Assembly: GCA_018335755.1 (NCBI GenBank)
Contig: JAGXRK010000001.1
Coordinates: 310,001 to 374,000, forward strand
Reading direction: 5' to 3'
Source of the DNA: Ignavibacterium sp.
Lineage (GTDB): Bacteria > Bacteroidota > Ignavibacteria > Ignavibacteriales > Ignavibacteriaceae
Length of the DNA stretch: 64,000 nt
A model generated the notes under the pieces. It made no database searches, was not told the origin of the DNA, and was given only the letters and a program-made list of their open reading frames with translations. This document shows positions 17,623-25,926 of this stretch, piece after piece. The position numbers were made by a program, and so were the translations under genes. Position 1 is the first letter of the stretch; every line of letters begins with the position of its first letter.

Positions 17623-19177
17623 AAAACTTATAGTTGATGGTAATTCGCTTACTCTTAATCAAATTGAGTTTTTTCGTAAAGAAAATCCTTTTGTCTCACT
17701 TTCTAAAGAATCAATTAAAAAAGTAATTAAAGCACGCAGACTTATAGATAAATGGGTCGATGAAGGCAAAGTAATTTACGGAGTAACCACCGGCTTTGGT
17801 GAGTTTGCTAATGTACGAATATCTAAAAAAGATATTGAAAAGCTCCAGGAAAATCTGATCATAAGTCATTCAACAGGAGTCGGCGATCCGCTTCCTCCGT
17901 TTATAGTCAAGTTAATGATGCTCCTAAGAATAAATGCTTTGGCAAGCGGACATTCAGGAATTCGCCTTGAAACGCTTGAGCTCTTAATTTCGATGATGAA
18001 CAACAATATAATTCCGGTAATTCCATCACAGGGTTCTGTCGGATCAAGCGGCGATCTTGCACCTCTCTCGCACCTGGTTCTTGCAATGATCGGAAAAGGC
18101 GAAGTGCAGATATACAAGGATGTAATGAATGAAGATCAGCATAAAGTTAAAATTATTAAATCATCGGTTGCACTTAAAAAGTTTGGATTAACTCCGGTTA
18201 AACTTGCAGCCAAAGAAGGATTGGCTTTAATTAACGGCACACAGATGATGACTGCATTTGCTTCCTACATTTGTATTGAAGCAATAAAACTAGAGAAGAT
18301 CGCCGATATTGCAGGGGCACTTTCACACGAAGCTTTGCGCGGGACAGACAATGCGTTCGATTCTCGATTACATAAGCTGCGTCCGTTTCCCGGACAAATT
18401 GCAGTTGCAAAAAATATTCTTGCAATGATAAAAGGCAGTGAAATTCGTGAATCACATCGTGAAGATGATCCGCGGGTTCAGGACTCATATTCAATCCGCT
18501 GTATGCCTCAGATTCACGGTGCATCAAGAGATACTATAGATTATATATGTTCAAGGATTGAAACAGAGATTAATTCTGTTAATGATAATCCATTGATCTT
18601 TCCTGATGATGAAGCTCATCTTGAAGGCGGAAATTTTCATGGTCAGCCTATTGCATTAGCAATGGATTTTATGGCAATCGCACTTTCTGAATATGCAAAT
18701 GCATCGGAAAGAAGAACAGAAAGAATGCTTAATGGATCATTGAGTTCTCTTCCAAGATTTCTTGCAAAGAACGGCGGATTAAATTCCGGTTTAATGATTG
18801 CGCAATACACCGCTGCTTCTCTTGTATCTGAAAATAAAGTTCTTTCACATCCTGCAAGCGTTGATTCAATTCCCACATCTGCAAACCAGGAAGATCACAA
18901 TTCTATGGGTTCAATTTCTGCAAGAAAGTGTTTTCAGATTTTAAAAAATGTACAAGCAGTATTGGCTATTGAAATTCTTACATCCTGCCAGGCACTTGAA
19001 TTTCATAAACCACTGAAACCGGGAAAAGGCACAATGGTAGGATATCAACTAGTCCGAAAAATCAGCAAACCGATTGATAGCGATGTTATTCTGTATGTTG
19101 AAATTGAGAAAGTATCTCAACTGATTAAAGAAGAGAGATTTTTAAACACTATTCAAGGGAAAGTGAATCTTTTATAA
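17612..19177 (+). CDS. Aromatic amino acid ammonia-lyase (HAL/PAL family) with Ser-Ser-Gly triad
   Basis: I place the start at the ATG at 17612 (MARKKLIVDG), giving about 521 residues and an 11-base overlap with hflX. The fold is that of histidine/phenylalanine/tyrosine ammonia-lyases, homotetramers that eliminate ammonia using the MIO cofactor formed from Ala-Ser-Gly. Here the triad is Ser145-Ser146-Gly147 (GSVGSSGDLAPL), so the first residue differs from the canonical Ala. Other active-site marks are kept: YGVTTGFG (catalytic Tyr), SHSTGVG, and NQEDHNSMG with the Glu usual in HAL. No hutU, hutI or hutG gene is nearby, so histidine degradation is not supported by context. A second member follows after 83 bases. 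Substrate unassigned. Confidence 0.88.
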   Translation: MARKKLIVDGNSLTLNQIEFFRKENPFVSLSKESIKKVIKARRLIDKWVDEGKVIYGVTTGFGEFANVRISKKDIEKLQENLIISHSTGVGDPLPPFIVKLMMLLRINALASGHSGIRLETLELLISMMNNNIIPVIPSQGSVGSSGDLAPLSHLVLAMIGKGEVQIYKDVMNEDQHKVKIIKSSVALKKFGLTPVKLAAKEGLALINGTQMMTAFASYICIEAIKLEKIADIAGALSHEALRGTDNAFDSRLHKLRPFPGQIAVAKNILAMIKGSEIRESHREDDPRVQDSYSIRCMPQIHGASRDTIDYICSRIETEINSVNDNPLIFPDDEAHLEGGNFHGQPIALAMDFMAIALSEYANASERRTERMLNGSLSSLPRFLAKNGGLNSGLMIAQYTAASLVSENKVLSHPASVDSIPTSANQEDHNSMGSISARKCFQILKNVQAVLAIEILTSCQALEFHKPLKPGKGTMVGYQLVRKISKPIDSDVILYVEIEKVSQLIKEERFLNTIQGKVNLL

Positions 19178-19260
19178 ACAATCTTGCTCTTTCTCTTCCT
19201 CATACTCTTAATCTTTACTAAATTTCGTCACTTAATTTATCTTCTTATTTCGGAGGAACA

Positions 19261-20784
19261 ATGTCAATTATTCTCGATGGTTCAAATCTTACAGTTGAAA
19301 AACTTGTTCAAATAGCTCGTCACAAAGAAAAAGTAGAAATCAGTAATGAAGCCCTTCAAAGAATAAAAACCTGCCGTGCAATGCTTGAAGAAAAAATTCA
19401 GGCACACGAAATAATGTATGGAGTGAACACAGGCATAGGTGAATTTTCTGAAGTGGTTTTAAATGATGATCAGGTAAAAGAATTTCAAAAGTATCTTATC
19501 TACAATCACGCAGCCGGTATTGGCGAACCAATGCCTGTTGAACACGTGCGTGGTGCAATGGCAGGAAGAATTAATGTCCACGCTCATGGTAACTCCGGCT
19601 GCAGACCTGAAATAACTTTAACTCTTGTTGAAATGCTGAATAAAGATTGCATTCCGGTTGTGTGTGAAAAAGGTTCTGTCGGTGCCTGCGGCGATTTAGC
19701 TCCTATGTCGCAAATTGCTCTGTTAATGATGGGCGAAGGCGAAGCTTTTTATAAAGGTGAAAGACTTCCCGGCAATACTGCATTTGAAAAAGCAGGAATA
19801 AAAGTTCCGGGACTCCAGGCAAGAGATGGACTAGCAACTATCAACGGGTCAAATTTTATGACTGCAATCGGGGCATTACAGTTGTATGATATTAACCGCT
19901 GGTTAAAGCAAGCCGAGATTGCTGCTGCAATGTCTCTCGAAGCGCTTCTGGCAAATATGAAACCCTATGATGTGCGTCTTCATAAACTTCGTGGATTCTC
20001 CGGGGCAGTTCGAAGTGCACAGTCAATTAAAAAATGTATTGAAGGAAGTGATCTTCTTACAGGCAAATTAAAAATTAAAGTTCAGGATGCATATTCAATG
20101 CGCTCAACTCCGCAGGTAATCGGTGCTGCTCACGATGCAGTTGCATATGCAAAATCGCAGGTTGAAATTGAATTAAACGGAGTGGGCGATAATCCCATCT
20201 TCATTCCTGAAGATAAAATTACATTAACCGGCGCAAATTTTCAGGGAAGTCCTGTTTCATTACCGATGGATATGATCAGTTCTGCTGTTACCATGGTTAG
20301 TGTTCTTTCCGAACGTAGAATGAATAGATTAAATAATCCGGCATTAAGTGTTGGTCTTCCGGCTTTCTTAACTAAAGGCGCTGGAATGTTTTCAGGTTTG
20401 ATGTTAAGTCAGTACACTGCTGATACATTAATTGTTGAGCAAAGAATATTATCAACTCCGGCTTCGATTCAATCAATTCCCGCCGCTGCTGATCAGGAGG
20501 ATTTTGTATCAATGGGAATGAACACAGCACTTAAGAACCAACAGATACTGGATAACGCTTATGGTATATTAGGAATCGAATTTATGGCTGCTGCTCAGGC
20601 TCTCGATTTCCGTGACCATAAAGCCGGAAAAGGTGTATCTAAAGCAAAAGAAGTTATACGTAAGCATGTGGATTTTCTTGATATTGATCGTCCGCTTTAT
20701 CCGGATCATAACAGTATGAAGGCACTTGTTGAATCTTGTGAGATACTTGAGGAAGTTGAAAAAGCTTTAGGAAGTCTGGAATAA
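19261..20784 (+). CDS. Aromatic amino acid ammonia-lyase (HAL/PAL family) with Ala-Cys-Gly triad
   Basis: The ATG follows CGGAGGAACA, a strong ribosome site. The 507-residue protein is a second MIO-family lyase or aminomutase. Its triad reads Ala142-Cys143-Gly144 (GSVGACGDLAPM), with Cys where Ser is expected; the numbering coincides with Pseudomonas putida HAL. YGVNTGIG carries the catalytic Tyr; the selectivity region reads YNHAAGIG instead of SHSTG/SHAAG; DQEDFVSMG keeps Glu but replaces His by Phe. It is clearly diverged from its neighbour at 17612, so it is not a recent duplicate. Cyclisation could still proceed with Cys: as I recall, a Ser-to-Cys mutant of HAL remained active. It may act on another amino acid or as an aminomutase. 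Followed by a palindromic repeat. Confidence 0.88.
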   Translation: MSIILDGSNLTVEKLVQIARHKEKVEISNEALQRIKTCRAMLEEKIQAHEIMYGVNTGIGEFSEVVLNDDQVKEFQKYLIYNHAAGIGEPMPVEHVRGAMAGRINVHAHGNSGCRPEITLTLVEMLNKDCIPVVCEKGSVGACGDLAPMSQIALLMMGEGEAFYKGERLPGNTAFEKAGIKVPGLQARDGLATINGSNFMTAIGALQLYDINRWLKQAEIAAAMSLEALLANMKPYDVRLHKLRGFSGAVRSAQSIKKCIEGSDLLTGKLKIKVQDAYSMRSTPQVIGAAHDAVAYAKSQVEIELNGVGDNPIFIPEDKITLTGANFQGSPVSLPMDMISSAVTMVSVLSERRMNRLNNPALSVGLPAFLTKGAGMFSGLMLSQYTADTLIVEQRILSTPASIQSIPAAADQEDFVSMGMNTALKNQQILDNAYGILGIEFMAAAQALDFRDHKAGKGVSKAKEVIRKHVDFLDIDRPLYPDHNSMKALVESCEILEEVEKALGSLE

Positions 20785-20790
20785 TAAATA

Positions 20791-20869
20791 GAACACGGAT
20801 TAAACGGATGCGAAGGATTTATAATGATCTGATCCGTGATAACCCGTTAAATCAGCGTTATCCGTGTTC
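20791..20869. repeat. Intergenic palindromic repeat (ACACGGAT family)
   Basis: GAACACGGAT (20791-20800) pairs exactly with ATCCGTGTTC (20860-20869). Inside are further related words (TTAAACGGAT, GATCCGTGAT, CCCGTTAAATCAGCGTTATC). This ATCCGTGTTCC-type element recurs between genes of many bacterial genomes. It sits between the second lyase gene and rmuC and may cap the upstream transcript. Confidence 0.65.
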
Positions 20870-20894
20870 CATTGCATTTAATTAAAGGATTTAT

Positions 20895-22253
20895 ATGGAA
20901 ATAATTTATCTCATTATCGGTTTAGTGGTTGGATTTGTAATCGCTTTTCTTTTTCTGAAGAGCAAAAAAACAGTTCCGGTTGAAGAAGCAAACAGACTTA
21001 ATGAACAAATTAATTTACTTAAAATTGATGGTGGAAAACTTACAGAACGAATTAATCTTCTTGAGAAGGATAAATCATCTCTTCAAACGGAGTTAAAATC
21101 TGAACGTGAAAAATCTGAAAAGCTTACTTCAGAAAGTTCATCATTAAAATCAGATTACTCAAATCTTCAGACAAGACTTTCAGAACAGAAAGAAGAAATA
21201 GAAAAACTTCAGGAGAAGTTCACGAAAGAATTTGAAAACCTTGCCAACAGAATATTTGAAGAGAAGGGTAACAAATTCACAGAGCAGAATAAAGAGAAAC
21301 TGAGTGAGATACTAAATCCGTTAAGAGATAAAATTTCCGAGTTTGAAAGAAAAGTTGAAGAGACAAGTAAAGAAAGCATTAAAGGAAACGCTTCGCTCAG
21401 AGAACAGCTTCAGATGCTGAAGGAGATGAATCAGCAAATAACACAGGAAGCAAAAAACTTAACCACAGCATTAAAGGGACAATCAAAAACGCAAGGCAAT
21501 TGGGGTGAATTTATTCTCGAAAGCATACTGGAAAAATCGGGACTTGTAAAAGGGAGAGAATATGTTGTACAGGAAAGCATTACAGCAGAATCAGGAAAAC
21601 GATTTCAACCGGATGTGATAATTAATTTACCAGAGAACAAAAGCATCATTATTGATTCAAAAGTTTCGCTCGTTGGATATGAAAAATTTATTTCCTCTGA
21701 CGATGAAAGAGAAAAACAACTTGCGCTACGTGAGCACATAAATTCAATTCGTTCGCACATAAAGAATCTGAGTGGAAAAAATTATCAGAACCTTTATCAA
21801 ATTGAGAGTTTGGATTTTGTTTTAATGTTTATGCCAATCGAACCAGCGTTTGCTTATGCTGTTCAAAGCGATGCTTCACTTTTTACAGATGCTTTTGAAC
21901 AGAATATTGTTATTGTAAGTCCATCCACCTTACTTGCAACATTAAGAACAATTGCAAGTATATGGCGGCAGGAAAATCAAAACAAAAATGCTCTTGAAAT
22001 TGCAAAACAAAGCGGTGATATGCTTGATAAGTTCACGGCTTTTGTCGATGACCTGATTTCAGTCGGGAAAGGTCTTATGACTGCTAAAGATAATTATGAT
22101 AAAGCTATGAATAAATTAGTTGATGGAAGAGGAAATCTTGTCAACCGCGCAGAAAAAATAAAGCAACTTGGTGCAAAGGCAAGTAAAACTTTACCGCCGT
22201 CTATTATCAATCGCGCTGATCTTGATGATGATAATTTACTTGAAAACGAATGA
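20895..22253 (+). CDS. rmuC: RmuC-family protein (predicted DNA recombination nuclease)
   Basis: The 452-residue protein has an N-terminal membrane helix (IIYLIIGLVVGFVIAFLFL), a coiled coil of about 170 residues rich in Glu and Lys, then the conserved RmuC domain with a PD-(D/E)XK-like core: QGNWGEFILESILEKSGL, FQPDVIINLP, IIIDSKVSL and FMPIEPAFAYA. RmuC limits recombination at inverted repeats in E. coli, apparently as a nuclease. AAAGGA precedes the ATG. Its TGA overlaps the GNAT start (ATGA), so the two are translationally coupled. Confidence 0.93.
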   Translation: MEIIYLIIGLVVGFVIAFLFLKSKKTVPVEEANRLNEQINLLKIDGGKLTERINLLEKDKSSLQTELKSEREKSEKLTSESSSLKSDYSNLQTRLSEQKEEIEKLQEKFTKEFENLANRIFEEKGNKFTEQNKEKLSEILNPLRDKISEFERKVEETSKESIKGNASLREQLQMLKEMNQQITQEAKNLTTALKGQSKTQGNWGEFILESILEKSGLVKGREYVVQESITAESGKRFQPDVIINLPENKSIIIDSKVSLVGYEKFISSDDEREKQLALREHINSIRSHIKNLSGKNYQNLYQIESLDFVLMFMPIEPAFAYAVQSDASLFTDAFEQNIVIVSPSTLLATLRTIASIWRQENQNKNALEIAKQSGDMLDKFTAFVDDLISVGKGLMTAKDNYDKAMNKLVDGRGNLVNRAEKIKQLGAKASKTLPPSIINRADLDDDNLLENE

Positions 22254-22684
22254 TTGTACGACCACCACAAACACCTGAAGAATTTGAAAGATACAGAGAC
22301 CTTCGATGGCGGATTCTCCGCGCACCTTGGAATCAGCCAAAAGGAAGTGAAGTTGATGAGATTGAGGCAAAAGCTTTTCCGATTATGGTTTGTGAAAAGG
22401 ATGGATTTCCGATTGGAGTTGGCAGGGTTCATTTCAACTCCGAAGATGAAGCACAAATCCGATCTATGGCCGTGGAAGAAGAATGGCGGGGAAAAGGGAT
22501 TGGGGCAATTGTATTAAAAGCATTAGAACAAATTGCAATTGAGAAAGGCGCTAAGAAAATTATTCTCCACGCAAGAGATCACGCGGTAAAATTCTATGAG
22601 AGAAATGGTTATAAAATTGTTAAACCATCTCACACTTTATTTGGAGTGATTCCTCATTACCTTATGGAAAAGGAAGCCCCCTAA
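22250..22684 (+). CDS. GNAT-family N-acetyltransferase
   Basis: A 144-residue protein with the GNAT acetyl-CoA site EEWRGKGIGAIVLKALE (R-G-x-G-I/L-G pattern) and the C-terminal AVKFYERNGYKIV. The N-terminal IVRPPQTPEEFERYRDLRWR is typical of the YjgM/ElaA-like set. It transfers acetyl from acetyl-CoA to an amine; substrate unknown. The start overlaps the rmuC stop (ATGA). The last codons (about KEAP) lie inside a palindromic repeat at 22672-22753, so the C-terminus may have been changed by insertion of that element. Confidence 0.88.
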   Translation: MIVRPPQTPEEFERYRDLRWRILRAPWNQPKGSEVDEIEAKAFPIMVCEKDGFPIGVGRVHFNSEDEAQIRSMAVEEEWRGKGIGAIVLKALEQIAIEKGAKKIILHARDHAVKFYERNGYKIVKPSHTLFGVIPHYLMEKEAP

Positions 22685-22753
22685 ATCCCCCTAAGGGGGA
22701 CATAAAGAAATATTTCTTCCCTTCCCTTAGGGAAGGGCAAGGGATGGGCTTCC
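22672..22753. repeat. Compound palindromic repeat across two convergent gene ends
   Basis: Outer arms GGAAGCCC (22672-22679) and GGGCTTCC (22746-22753) enclose two inner palindromes: TCCCCCT-A-AGGGGGA (22686-22700) and CCCTTCCC-TTA-GGGAAGGG (22719-22737). The element covers the last codons and stops of both the GNAT gene and the convergent EVE-domain gene. Words such as CCCCCTAAATCCCCCTAAGG are familiar from REP-like repeats of Bacteroidota and other phyla. It may also act as a bidirectional terminator. Confidence 0.7.
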
Positions 22754-23212
22754 CATCTTTATTATCTCTTCAAATTCTTCTTTTGTAACCGGCATTATTG
22801 ATAACCTGTTTCCACGAGCAATCAGCTTCATATTTTTTAATTTGGCATTAGATTTAATCGCATCAAGTTTTACAGGATTTTTAAACTCCTGTTTGAATTT
22901 TATATCAACCATTATCCAGGTTGGATTTTCAGGAGCTGCTTTGGGATCATAATGATCATTATCCGGATCAAACTGTGTATGATCGGGATAACCTTCCTTT
23001 ACAACTTCACAAACTCCCAACACTGCAAGAGGATCGGCGTTACTGTGATAAAACAAAACAAGATCACCTTTTTTCATTTCATCACGCAGAAAATTTCTTG
23101 CCTGGTAATTTCTAACACCATCCCAATAAGTAGTTTTGTTTTTACTTTTTTTCAGATCATCAAATGAAAACTCATCAGGTTCAGATTTTACTAACCAGTA
23201 TTTTCTTGCCAT
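22727..23212 (-). CDS. EVE-domain protein
   Basis: The 161-residue protein is a full EVE domain (PUA-like fold): it begins ARKYWLVKSEPDEFSFDDL, then YWDGVRNYQARNFLRDEMKKGD and VLFYHS, the strongly conserved core of the thymocyte nuclear protein 1/EVE family. EVE domains bind modified cytosine in DNA or modified RNA bases, and some take part in restriction-like defence, but solitary housekeeping copies are common. The C-terminal SPSLALP is encoded by the palindromic repeat at 22672-22753 and is probably not original. It is convergent with the GNAT gene. Confidence 0.92.
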   Translation of the reverse strand: MARKYWLVKSEPDEFSFDDLKKSKNKTTYWDGVRNYQARNFLRDEMKKGDLVLFYHSNADPLAVLGVCEVVKEGYPDHTQFDPDNDHYDPKAAPENPTWIMVDIKFKQEFKNPVKLDAIKSNAKLKNMKLIARGNRLSIMPVTKEEFEEIIKMGSPSLALP

Positions 23213-23409
23213 AATTTTCTCTAATAAATATTAAAAGTTGTTTGATATAAATTATTTCTTACTGTGTTTTAATCTAGTTGGAATATAGAATAATTTAAAA
23301 AGTAATTTTCAATTAAGGATCGTTAAAAGAAAAATTGAATCTTATAACTCAAAAGTTATAAATAAAATGATTGAAAGGTAAATAAGATGGATACAACAGA
23401 AAAGAAGAT

Positions 23410-23481
23410 ATGGCATTGATTGAGGAAAGAAAGAAGGAAGAGGGATTTGATTGGTGGTTTAAGTATAAATCGTTGAACTAA
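23410..23481 (+). CDS. Possible 23-residue small protein
   Basis: In the 490-base gap 23213-23702 a short frame reads MALIEERKKEEGFDWWFKYK plus three residues, with AGAAG just upstream and a good terminator 28 bases downstream. A competing ATG at 23387 in another frame gives only MDTTEKKIWH. The charged start and WW/KYK end look like a small protein or the tail of a decayed gene. Nothing else coding is seen in the gap. Confidence 0.3.
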   Translation: MALIEERKKEEGFDWWFKYKSLN

Positions 23482-23508
23482 TAATCAAAATACCCATCAT
23501 TTATTTGC

Positions 23509-23542
23509 AGCGGAGGAATAATTCTTTTCCTCCGCTTTTTTT
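23509..23542 (+). terminator. Rho-independent terminator
   Basis: AGCGGAGG (23509-23516) pairs with CCTCCGCT (23529-23536), then seven T. It implies a transcript across 23213-23508, a region with no clear gene except the 23-residue frame at 23410, and points to a short RNA or small protein gene. Confidence 0.85.
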
Positions 23543-23702
23543 AATTATGAGAGTTTTCCTTTCATTTTTCTTGCTAATATAAATTCAATTCAATATCTTA
23601 ACCAAGTTCTATTCCCGTTCTTCAGATCATTATTTTATTGTTTTCGAAAAAGTGTTTAGTAATTCTAAACTCAATTTAATATAACTATTTCAGGAGGTTC
23701 GA

Positions 23703-25796
23703 ATGAAAACAAATTTACTAATTATCATCACATTTCTGCTCTTTCTGGCAGGCCCTTCATTTGTTCTGGCACAAGCCGGTTCAGTTGAATTGAAAGATGG
23801 CAGTGGAGTTTTAGTTAGTTCTCATGCCAGTATTCAGGAAGCTTATAATGCTGTTCCTGATCCCCTAACACAGTCATATATTATAGAAATTTTACCTGCC
23901 TATAATGGTTCAGCAGAATCATTTCCTATTAATATTACTGAAAGATCCGGGACTGGACCAAGTACCAATGTTACCTTGAGACCAGCAGCTGGAAATACAG
24001 GAGCTGCTATATCAACAAGTATTAGTAATAATCCTGTAATAAATCTTAATGGAATAGATTATTTTATTTTAGACGGTAGACCAGGCGGCCTTGGCAATAC
24101 TCCAGATCTTTTAATTGAAAATACTATTACTACAGGAACTTCTTCAAATACAATAAATATTACTAATGATGCTTCTAATAATCTCATTTGGTATTGTAAT
24201 ATTAAAAACAATACACAAGGTACTGCTGGACCACGTGCATTAATTTTTGGTGCAGGCACAACAACCGGAAATAATTCTAACTCGGTTCAATTTAATAATA
24301 TCATCGGCGGTAGATCCGGAATAGGAATGGTTGGTTCTACCGGTATTCTTAATTCAGAAAATATCATTCGAAATAATAAAATTTATGATTTTGGCTTTGC
24401 CGGAGTCTGGCTGCTTTCGAATGGGCAAAATACTACCATTGAAGAAAATGAAATCTATCAAACAACAGGTGTAAATTCATCTGCTTCCTATGGAATAAAT
24501 CTGGGGGCATCCGGTACAAATGGAGTAAATACTATTTTAGCAAATAAAATTTACGATATACAGCATACTTCTACTTCTACATCAGCTTCAATCAGAGGCA
24601 TTTATGGTACGCTTGCAGTTGGTTGCACACTAAATGTTCATAATAACTTTGTCTCATTAACTTTGGATAATCAGAATACCAATGCTACTACCGGTATTCA
24701 TTTTCTTGGTTCAAATGATTTTACTGCAAATATATTTTATAATTCAGTCAGAATTGGTGGAAATCAAACTGGCGGAACATCCGGAAATGTTGTTTCTGCA
24801 GGCATTCAGCAATCTAATTCGGGTGCGGGAACGCTGTTTAATCTAAAAAACAACATTGTTCTTAATAACAGAACAGGCGGAACAGCAGGAGTTATCCATT
24901 CGGGACTAAATATGGCTATTGTACCAACAACACTTGATGTTGATTATAATGTTTATTTTGCTGATGGTGGAACCGGGGCTTATCCGGTTTCTTGGGCAGG
25001 GATTACATTTGATGATATTGTAACTTTTAAGACTGCTGCTTCTCCCAATGAGCAAAACACTATCTTTAAAGAAGTTACATTTGTATCCGATATTGACCTG
25101 CACTTATCCGGTGCATCAAACGGTGATTTCGACCTTGCAGGATTACCGATAGCGGGAATCACTGATGATATAGATGGTGATTTACGAAGTACAGTTTTTC
25201 CATACAGAGGAGCTGATGAAGCCGATATTCCAATCCCTGTTGAACTATCATTATTTACAGCAAATATTTCCGGAAATTCTGTTTCATTAAACTGGTCTAC
25301 AGCGACAGAAATTAATAATTATGGCTTTGACGTTGAAAGAAAATCAGATAATTCATCATGGACAAAAATCGGGTTTGTTCAGGGTAATGGAACAAGCACT
25401 GAGATAAAAAATTATATATTTACAGATAAAAATCTTCAGGCTGGTTTGTATAATTACCGGATCAAACAAATTGATTTTAACGGAAGTTTCACCTTTTACC
25501 AGTTAAGTGAGAGTGTTGAAGTCGGTGTGCCGCAAGTATTTGAACTTACTCAGAATTACCCGAATCCATTCAACCCTGCTACAAGCATTAATTATGCGAT
25601 TGCAAACGAAACTGCAGTTAAACTAATTGTCTTTAATAGCATTGGTCAGGAAGTTGCAGTTCTGATAAATGAAAGTCAGCAGCCGGGTGTTTACACAGTT
25701 AATTTTGATGGCTCTTCACTTTCAAGCGGTGTTTACTTTTACAAATTAACAGCAGGAGATTTTGTCTCTACAAGAAAAATGTTAATGATCAAATAA
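23703..25796 (+). CDS. Secreted beta-helix protein with type IX secretion sorting domain
   Basis: A strong ribosome site (CAGGAGGTTCGA) precedes the ATG. The 697-residue protein starts with a signal peptide (MKTNLLIIITFLLFLAGPSF then VLAQA), followed by about 480 residues of parallel beta-helix repeats rich in Asn, Gly and Ile (NNIIGGRSGIG, NIIRNNKIYDFGF, EENEIYQTTG). A fibronectin-like region (VSLNWSTATEINNYGFDVER, then YNYRIKQIDFNG) comes next. The protein ends with a type A T9SS C-terminal domain: ELTQNYPNPFNPATSINYAI, GVYFYKLTAGDF, STRKMLMIK. It is therefore expected to be exported by Sec and then T9SS to the surface. The beta helix may bind or cleave polysaccharide, but no catalytic residues are recognised. 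Transcribed alone. Confidence 0.9.
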   Translation: MKTNLLIIITFLLFLAGPSFVLAQAGSVELKDGSGVLVSSHASIQEAYNAVPDPLTQSYIIEILPAYNGSAESFPINITERSGTGPSTNVTLRPAAGNTGAAISTSISNNPVINLNGIDYFILDGRPGGLGNTPDLLIENTITTGTSSNTINITNDASNNLIWYCNIKNNTQGTAGPRALIFGAGTTTGNNSNSVQFNNIIGGRSGIGMVGSTGILNSENIIRNNKIYDFGFAGVWLLSNGQNTTIEENEIYQTTGVNSSASYGINLGASGTNGVNTILANKIYDIQHTSTSTSASIRGIYGTLAVGCTLNVHNNFVSLTLDNQNTNATTGIHFLGSNDFTANIFYNSVRIGGNQTGGTSGNVVSAGIQQSNSGAGTLFNLKNNIVLNNRTGGTAGVIHSGLNMAIVPTTLDVDYNVYFADGGTGAYPVSWAGITFDDIVTFKTAASPNEQNTIFKEVTFVSDIDLHLSGASNGDFDLAGLPIAGITDDIDGDLRSTVFPYRGADEADIPIPVELSLFTANISGNSVSLNWSTATEINNYGFDVERKSDNSSWTKIGFVQGNGTSTEIKNYIFTDKNLQAGLYNYRIKQIDFNGSFTFYQLSESVEVGVPQVFELTQNYPNPFNPATSINYAIANETAVKLIVFNSIGQEVAVLINESQQPGVYTVNFDGSSLSSGVYFYKLTAGDFVSTRKMLMIK

Positions 25797-25825
25797 TCCG
25801 CGCTGCTTATAAGTACCTATTCTTT

Positions 25826-25860
25826 AAGGCGACTTGAAAAAGTCGCCTTTTCTTTTTCAT
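25826..25860 (+). terminator. Rho-independent terminator
   Basis: AAGGCGACTT (25826-25835), loop GAAA, AAGTCGCCTT (25840-25849), then a T-rich tract. It ends the T9SS protein gene. This stem argues against an upstream start at 25834 for the following DUF4159 gene. Confidence 0.92.
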
Positions 25861-25926
25861 ACTTTTAAATTGACTATATTTTGCCCCGAAAGATTTTATA
25901 TCTTGCTTCAGAAAATTATCATCAAA

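Noticed and set aside
17612-20784. Histidine utilisation (hut) operon
   Set aside because: Only the lyase family members are present; no hutU, hutI, hutG or ftcD-type gene lies near, and both triads differ from HutH.
640-20784. Functional link between the type III polyketide synthase and the lyase pair (aromatic starter supply)
   Set aside because: They lie about 16 kb apart with unrelated genes between, and no CoA ligase is seen; nothing in the sequence supports it.
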